From Cylicocyclus nassatus (lineage: Eukaryota; Nematoda; Chromadorea; Rhabditida; Strongylidae): 64,000 nucleotides of DNA. Made by a program: the position numbers and the translations under genes. Shown piece by piece: positions 57,100 through 64,000 of this stretch (positions are counted from its first letter, which is position 1; every line of letters starts with the position of its first letter). The notes beneath the pieces are model-generated. The model was given only the letters and a program-made list of their open reading frames with translations, had not been told where the DNA came from and searched no databases. The stretch lies in NCBI GenBank assembly GCA_958299035.1, contig CATQJL010000316.1, forward strand, positions 9,146,347 through 9,210,346. Direction: 5' to 3'.

Positions 57100-58062
57100 T
57101 CTTATATATAAAGCTGAATGTCTTTTTGTCTGTATGTATGTCTCAGTGGCGCTCCCAGATTTTGGACCGGGGGGGGCGGCAAAAATTTTTTTCAAATGAA
57201 GGTGCGTGGCGTCAGCCACGCACTCCGAAAAAATTTTTGGGGTACTTCTTAAAATTTTTTCGGGTCCTAGACCCCTAAAATTTAGAAAAAGGGGGCGTGG
57301 CGTCAGCCACGCCCCCGAGAAAAAATTTTTTTACAAGGCTAATTTGAATTTTTAAAAATTTCTAAAAATTACTTTAATTGTTTACAAAAATAAACAAGTC
57401 GTTTGCGCACTTTTATAACCATAGGTAAATTTCAAAAATTTCGCGACCCATTCTCGGGGGGGGGGGGGCCCCCCCCCCCTCGGACCGCCACTGGTATGTC
57501 TGTACGTATGTTCCGAATAGAAATTTTCATTTCTGAACCGATCCGGACCAGACCTGTCACACATACACTTCGGAGCGGGGCGGGTTGCATAGGCTACTTT
57601 TCGTCATCGATCAATATCGATTTTATCGATTTTTCTGCAAAGTTTGAGCTATGGGGCTGGGAATTGGCACAGGGGGTAATCAAGCATGCTGGTTACAAAT
57701 ACATTATCAGTTCTCATTGTCAGAATTATCCGCTGCTTTTATCGATTTTATCGCTTTTTTGCAAAGTTTAGGCTACGGAGATGGGATTTGGCACAGGGGA
57801 TAAGTGAGCATGAGGATCCGAATACAATATTAGTTTCAAAAATCATCCATTACTTTTATCGATTTTATCGATTTTTTTGCAAAGCTTGAGCTAAGGGGCT
57901 GGGATTTGGCATAGGGGGGTAATCGAGCATGCTGATTACTAACATAGGGGAATAGGCAATTGGCATGTAGAAATGGGCACAGGGAATGGCTGTAAATGGA
58001 TAGAAATGGGACGCTTGTCATAGTGTTTTGAAAGACCGGGCGGAGCCGGGTAAGCCAGCTAG
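57100..58062 (+). mobile_element. Mini-Helitron with nested hAT-like element
   Basis: A then TCTTATATATAAAGCTGAATG; 3' GACCGGGCGGAGCCGGG hairpin and CTAG then T. Four internal GGGGCTGGGATTTGGCACAG units. 57144-57501 is a later insert. Confidence 0.8.
57144..57493. mobile_element. hAT-like miniature element with perfect 8-bp target duplication
   Basis: CAGTGGCGCTCCCAG at the left, CGGACCGCCACTG at the right. GTATGTCT flanks both sides (57136-57143 and 57494-57501). A long G/C-run hairpin lies at 57458-57480. Confidence 0.85.
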
Positions 58063-58089
58063 TAAACGATAAAGCAATCGAGTGATGTA

Positions 58090-59645
58090 GTGTATACTTT
58101 GGAATATTTTTTTGAGTTAATGACTTTTTGAATAGTCGAATAATCAATATATTCATCGAATAATCGAATTTCGAATATTTTCAAAAACAAAAAATTTCGA
58201 ACATCCGAATATGAATTTTTCCCACAATCAAAAATGTCGAATAATTGAACATCGAAAATTTTCGAGATAAAAAATTTTGAATAATCGAATATCGAATACG
58301 AAACAAAATTTTCTCGAATATCAAATATATTCCAGAAAAAGATCCGAATAAACGAGTGCTTTGTATCAGCTATGTCGGATATCAAAAAAGAAATTTGGTC
58401 GACTAGCATAGGTAAGGATTCCATATAGTATGCAACTTTAAAAACAAACTTTGCTGTGATAGAAATCAAAAATGTGACGCATATTACTCAGTTGGTAGCA
58501 GATCCGGTTCTGCTCGGTCTACATCCGAACAGTATAGAGATCACCCATCTGACCCACTCTTAACATCAGTTTCCCGTTTTCCATTGTTAAGAGCGCTGAA
58601 TTAGTGAAGGTAAAATGCTCATCCCTGCATCAACACCTTCGAAAAATTTGCCAATCATGAATACCAGTAGCCGTTATGGTCAATGTAATTAGCACTCGCT
58701 TATCGCTTCACAACAGCCACTTCCCCAGCTGCATGCTCATTTACACTTGTACACGAATTCTGGCTTCTCAAGTTCTAGTGCAATCAGTGTTACCTCTTTT
58801 CTAAGCATTGTTGTGCTCAGGCCCGCTTTCAACATCTGAAAGACATTCTAAGAAGCCAAAATTCAAAGAAAGGCTCGCGTGCTTTTGGATCTCTAACTGA
58901 GTATATATCATATATACTATATATATATATATACTATATATACCCTTCAGAAAGCTTTTGATCCAATAAAATGATTGATTGATTTCGTGATCACATTCAA
59001 CCTACACTCGCATCCATGCGAAAACGTGGTCTTGGAGAGACCGATTTGCAATAGAATGGAGGGTGATGAATACAGGAAAAGGGCGCGAGCGCGAGGGACA
59101 CCACACAGTCATTCGATTGCGAGAAATTGTCGAATAATCGAAATAACTATCGAAATATATATAAAGCAGAAAATCTGTGTGTTTGTTTGTCTGTGCACAT
59201 TTTCCGTAGTCATGAAGGATGAGCGGTGGAGCTCATTTTCATGTGCTGGCCATCAAGATATGGTATGACGGTAGAAGCGAACCCAAGAGGAGTCAAAATC
59301 AAAAGAAGGGCAAATTTCGCTAATGAGAGATGAAGTACGATGGACTGGTTCCGTACCCGCGATGCCAACTCGTTGAAAATAAATATGAGAATGTTTGAAT
59401 ATAATCGAAAAGGAAAAAGTTTGAATAACGAATGTTTGAATAAAGTGGAAAATGATAAGTTTTGAATAAGCGATTATCTAATATATCCGAGATTTTGAAT
59501 ATTCGAATAATCGGACTTTGCATAAATTTTATTCGAATACTTTATTCGAATATTCGAATAATCGGACTTTGCATAAATTTTATTCGAATACTTTATTCGA
59601 ATACTCGAATAGTCATCCGATTCGATCCAAAGTATAATGTAGTGT
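58090..59645. repeat. TTCGAA/AATCGAATA-rich repetitive tract
   Basis: Dense TCGAATAATCGAATA motifs at 58130-58330 and 59380-59620. TATACTTTGG near 58095 is inverted at about 59627, so the tract may be one element. A TATATACTATATA microsatellite lies at 58900-58945 and a Helitron-like 5' fragment (ATATAAAGCAGAAAATCTG) at about 59158. Confidence 0.45.
59503..59620. repeat. 51-bp tandem duplication
   Basis: AATCGGACTTTGCATAAATT and following bases occur twice in a row, at about 59508 and 59559. Confidence 0.7.
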
Positions 59646-59649
59646 AGCA

Positions 59650-61020
59650 GCTTTGCAATGCCAATGATGCGAAAATTCGCTTCCGTTCTCTCTAATAAGG
59701 AAAGGATACTGGCACCGTGGCCATTTGAAATGCGGTGTATACCGAAAAGAGCACCTCGATACGCTGATTCTAAATCGTGCTCGATATCTGCTAAATGATC
59801 TCCTGAGAATATCAAATCTTTTGTATAAATTTGCGTAATTTTGAGTAGTCAAAATCACATCAGTTCTAGGTTACCCCTTGAAGCGTTTGACCTTGCAACC
59901 ACGCAATTCATGAAACAAAATCATTACTCCATCTAGGCTTGTCATTTCGAGATATGAAAAACAGTGTTCGAATCAACATCGGAAGGCACATTTTTTAATA
60001 TATAAATCATTACGAATGGCCACGGTCACCAAGTATCCTTCCTATGCAAGTGCAAAGGATATAACAGGCGAATAAACTATAAAAACTCTTATCAGTCTTA
60101 AAAACTGGCAAGCTTTCGCACTGAAAGCAAGAAAATACAAACAAATAAGATAGAAATTCATAGGCCTAAGAAACAAGTCGACTATTAAAAACACAACAAA
60201 TCTATATAATCTATCTAATCTTATATCTACAAATCATCAGAGTTCGATTCAAGCGAACCTGAAGGAATGCGCGCATACCTCAATTTCTCCTCAACAGGTT
60301 GAGCACTATTATTGAGGTTTTTCAGTTTGTTTCCACATCTTTTGACCTCTAACAAGCTATTTTTGAAGATAGAACAGTCTCGGCTCTTGATCAAATGCAG
60401 ATAAAAAGAGCTTAAAAGGAACTCGTTAATCGAATCCAAATCACAACATGGCTACTCACATCAGCCTACTAACTTATAATCATACGGCTAATTTTTTATT
60501 CTCAATCACGTGTTGCCTTTCCGATTCCAAGTCATAAATGCTTTACTTTCTATGTACAAATCTTCTGTCACATAGGACACTTTATAGATGAGTGTAAGCA
60601 CAAAAAATAGATGACTGACTTCATCAGATGTTTTCAAATTCAACATTAAAGAGCAAAAGTGGCGTAAATTTTGGAAGTTACTTACTTATGTTTTAACGAA
60701 AATGATTGTTTTTGATCGTAACTTACAATTCAATCTTGTGAAAGTTCAAATTACTTTTGAAAAAAAAGTTCTTCCGGGGCCAAAGGTCTTGAAAAGCATC
60801 CTAAACACTTTTTCTTAGTGCGTAGCTAATCCACCAAAAACAATTCCCCCCCCCCCCTCTAAAAAATTTTTTGGACCGCCATTGTATAGCAAATGGGGCT
60901 AATGATGAGATAAGCAAAAACCTTTTGCCTAGAAAAATATTCCAGCCTAGAATAAGACGATTTTATAAATTGGTTTTTTTTAATGTTTAATCATATAAAA
61001 TCGATTAATCGATTTTTCCA
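59650..61020. other. Upstream of NAB gene, no exon found
   Basis: An hAT-like right end (GGACCGCCATTG, with a C-run) lies at about 60770-60886. Earlier NAB exons may lie here or outside the visible splice signals. Confidence 0.35.
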
Positions 61021-61021
61021 G

Positions 61022-62821
61022 CATTATCATCTAGCTCCTCATCATCTCAACTACAACTAACTACTACTGAGAATACCGGAAAAAGGGAGTCGCCACAATC
61101 AAAAATCAAGAATCCTCTCCAAGCTAGGTGAGGATTCTGCACTTTACAATATGATCTTGTTACTGTATCGATACTGTAGTGGTACTATCGTTACTGTAGT
61201 GAGTCTGTAAGCATTTTTCTTGCGTATTCTTCTTAGGATGTGGAAACAGGCAAAAGTTTTGGCCGACAAATTTTTAAGTTATTCTAATTTGTCATCTTTC
61301 TTTTTGTGCGAGTGTAGTTTTTGTTGATCTGTGGTGTATGATAAATCTACACAAGAGAATAGCCTTTTTTTCAACCAAGATAGCAAAACAGGTTTGATTT
61401 TTTACATCATTTTAATCTGCTGGATTTTTTTTTTGCTTGCTTAGGTATAAGCAGACATTTTTTGTAAACTGTCAAAGCTTACAGTTCAACAATCCCATAA
61501 TCATTTTTTCGATTTACTCCACCATCACCAGCTCTGACTGACCGCTGTCGACCTTTTTTGTCAACGGCGTTTCTTTTACTGACCGCAATTCGGTTCTTTC
61601 CTCATGCGTCAAATCAAGAAAAAATCGCGCTGAGGTCGCGACAAAAACTCCGCGAGAAGGATATCGTATCCCTTGTACTCTGGGACCATAAAAACAATGT
61701 AAAAAACCCCGTTGAGAGGTGGGTCACAGCTTAATGCACGTTGTTCAGTTTTTACAGCACACCGAAGCCATTGGCTCCACCTACTTCGATATCCGAATGG
61801 CAATTATTGGCTGTGTTACAACCAGCAAATCTTGTACAGTACTACGATATGTTTATATCACAAGGTAGGAGGAGCTTAAAGTTTGCTGATTAAGAAAAAA
61901 ATTCTTCCTTTAGGAGGAGATGACATCAATCAAATTATGCAATGTAATGAAGGAGAATTTTTGGAAATTATGTCACTTGTAGGAATGCTTTCAAAACCGT
62001 TGCATGTCAGGCGGTTACAGTGAGTTTTCTTAATTTTTAGGGCAATTTTTCACTAGCCATCGTTCAGTTTCCTAGTTTTCTACGTTCAGATGAACTTGTT
62101 TTGAGGAGTTCTCACAAGATCAAACGTCCTTTAACTTGGCCGCCATACAACAAATCGGTCCACCTCCTGTCTCACCATATGCCTTGAATGGTCCTGATAT
62201 GTCATTTTTGATGCCAGGTAAGTTACTCTAATTTTTACAAAAAAAAATCTCTACTTCGCAGAAAATGGGCCACCCCACTATAACTTCCAAAAAATCGATA
62301 TATCGATTGGCATCTGTGCGGTTGCAGGTTTTGCGGCAACGCTGTCAAATTTATCATCGACGTCGCCGGGATTGGCTCAACGTCGAAAGAGACGACGTCG
62401 CCGCAGAATGGAAACGCCACCCACAACTCGGTACCGTTGGGTAGTCTTTTGGGGGAATACGGGTAACGGTTGTTTATAGTATTGTGTAGACGTTATGAGC
62501 TCCTGCTTAGCTTTCTGTATCCTACACAGTTCTTATTTTGAATTCTTACCTAATAACTGAGCAAATGTAGCCCGTGAGACACGCAAGCTCAAGCGGACAC
62601 AGTTCAGCGATCGAACTCTCCGCTGCTGTGCTCGGTACTATGGCTACTTCTGTCACAATCAGCAGCGGCGGTGGGGTCGGCGGCGGTAGCGGCGGGAACG
62701 CCGGTTCCAGCACCGACTTCAGCTGCACAGGTACCGTCCCCGGAGGAACCGCCAACGTGGTACGCGGCGAATTTTTGCCGGCCTTCGGACCGGGACCAGT
62801 TGCCGGCGAAGAGAAAAAGAG
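61022..62821 (+). CDS. mab-10: NAB-family transcriptional co-regulator (mab-10-like), NCD1 region, partial; in-frame TGA
   Basis: NAB proteins bind EGR-type zinc-finger factors through the NCD1 domain; in C. elegans the family member MAB-10 works in the larval-to-adult heterochronic pathway. Exons: 61022-61127 (serine-rich, then [16 protein letters not shown]), 61758-61864 ([20 protein letters not shown]), 61914-62019 (GGDDINQ..., [20 protein letters not shown]), 62090-62217 ([20 protein letters not shown]...), 62262-62440 (basic RRKRRRRRR, a likely nuclear signal) and 62571-62821 (Gly/Ser-rich). The 61758-62019 protein matches NCD1 closely, including QPANL, FLEIM and KPLHVRRLQ. Phases agree across the first four exons. 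Codon 62091-62093, just after LQ, is TGA where relatives have Lys or Arg. The 62440 donor could be 62430 instead, and the frame of the last exon is the least sure. The gene continues past 62822, where a good donor stands, and probably starts left of 61022 because the first exon begins in phase 1. Confidence 0.78.
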
Positions 62822-63145
62822 GTAAGTTGGACATGTACCTTATAAAGTGCATAGGTTTAGAAGCGGATGAGTAAGACATTTTACTTAAGTGAGGAGTCCT
62901 TTTATAAACAATTGACTCGGGTTTTGAGCAACATTTGGCTGTTCCCAAAGTTCTGTCCAAGATTTTTTGAGTAGAGGCTCGTAGTAACTCCTATTCAGCT
63001 CCGTTTAGCTGAGCTGATGTCCTCGGAAAAACTTTGTAAGCTGAACTCATGTCATCTTCCCATGCTTCAACAGCCAGTTGAACAGTCAGAAGACTGCTTG
63101 GTTAAGTGCTACGGTCACTTCAGTCTACTAACTTCTACTCATCAA

Positions 63146-63377
63146 GAGCTTCAGATGATATATAATATGTGGGGGTTTACAGCCTCCTACGACTTATGCC
63201 CGGAGGTGGGGCTTTTCATCACAAGTTCTCCTCCGGCGGCCTCCATCCAATACATTAAAGTGGGCTGGGGGGGAGGGGGAAGGAAGACTTGGTGATGGAA
63301 ACTCCTCCTCCCCCGGGCATATGCCGTGAGAGGCGCGACACCCCCAAATATTATACATCATCTGAAAGCCCTTGAAG
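63146..63377. mobile_element. Inverted-repeat element in or after the NAB gene
   Basis: CAGATGATATATAATATGTG...TATGCCCGGAGG is mirrored by CCCCCGGGCATATGCC...ATTATACATCATCTG. Confidence 0.6.
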
Positions 63378-63379
63378 AG

Positions 63380-64000
63380 GGATATCCAAGAAATCCAACC
63401 TATGAAGTCGCAACATGATCCATGCAGTTCTGAAGAAGTTATGAGCTGTTGAAGTTCAAGAAACGCTTTTTTACCTGCTTTTTCAAGACCCTGGATCTCG
63501 GCGCTGTTTCAGTGGATCGGTACGGTTAAGATATATTCTGATAAGGCAAACCTTACTCTACAAAGCTAATGAACTCGCAACATCACACACTTTCACATTC
63601 AAGAATATGAGTTTAACTGTTAGCTGTCATTAAACATGTTAAAATGGCGTGATTTTTTAGAATTCTGGTTTTCGGCGACTATCTCTCAAATCGACTCGAT
63701 TTTTTCACTCTCTGATAGAGCCCCATTTACTCTTCAAAACCTATAAAGTCGCAATTGCTGACATCCTCAATCGCAAGATTTATAAAAGTGGAAATTTCGC
63801 ATAATTTCTCGTTATTTTATCATTCACAATTCTGGTTCACGGCGGTTACTGCCTGGATCGACCTACTTCTCTCGCAGTACGTTACAACAAAATTAACTTA
63901 ATAGAATGTGTTGCTGTACCGAGTTCCACTTCAACACACCATTTACTAAACACGTTCATTTTAAATATAGGTATATGCGGCCGTATACATAAAAATATGC
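63380..64000. other. No exon seen at the right edge
   Basis: A+T-rich. Probably NAB intron or 3' flank; repeated (C/T)GGCG(A/G)(C/T)TA phrases, no frame supported. Confidence 0.3.

Noticed and set aside
58470..58560. tRNA-like stretch (TACTCAGTTGGTAGCAG)
   Set aside because: Resembles an A box only; no matching acceptor stem or B box could be folded.
62604..62960. Minus-strand and alternative-frame ORFs over the last NAB exon
   Set aside because: They arise from GC-rich Gly/Ser codons on the plus strand.
1..64000. CRISPR arrays, bacterial operons, rRNA genes
   Set aside because: None present; intron-exon genes and repeats show a eukaryotic nuclear genome.

Overview
This is a stretch of nematode nuclear genome, A+T-leaning and very rich in transposons. 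Three things point to a nematode: an almost exact copy of the nematode spliced leader SL1 inside a retrotransposon LTR, short introns of about 45-80 bp with TTTTCAG-like acceptors and some GC-AG donors, and a receptor tyrosine kinase with a nematode-style HRDIAARN loop. The repeat mix (BEL/Pao, RTE, Helitrons, hAT and mariner miniature elements) would suit a clade V (strongylid-like) species, but that placement is a guess.

Host genes. (1) Two receptor tyrosine kinase (RTK) paralogues lie tail to tail as the arms of a large imperfect inverted duplication. Paralogue A is on the plus strand (exons 447-5111; its 5' part lies off the left edge). Paralogue B is on the minus strand (kinase, membrane and near-membrane exons 35189-23896, more ectodomain exons at 42845-41741). 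Homology runs from about 325-8460 (left arm) to 21740-28565 (right arm) and includes introns and 3' flanks, so it was a genomic duplication. Exons are far more alike than introns. (2) At the right edge a plus-strand gene encodes an NAB (NGFI-A-binding) transcriptional co-regulator, the family of C. elegans mab-10. One in-frame TGA interrupts its NCD1 domain.

The 13 kb between the arms is mobile DNA. A BEL/Pao retrotransposon (minus strand, about 9067-12918) keeps a single 896-codon ORF in which Gag runs into the last piece of integrase, with protease, RT and RNase H missing. It has two nearly identical LTRs and a primer binding site matching tRNA-Gly. Each LTR carries SL1 directly after an AATAAA signal and directly before GT. 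The element runs into a 500-N gap, after which two tandem copies of the SMART cDNA primer sequence remain in the assembly. Large foldback elements follow at 13.6-15.4, 17.2-17.9 and 20.0-21.4 kb.

Elsewhere the window is a museum of miniature and foldback elements: five mini-Helitrons, hAT-like elements (one with a perfect 8-bp target duplication inside a Helitron), mariner-like elements with TA targets, a TTAA-flanked piggyBac-like element, a foldback whose arms are minisatellites, and RTE-type LINE remnants. Large parts of 43-61 kb hold no gene that could be recognised. Gene models were built by eye from splice signals, phase and family motifs; no alignment program was used.
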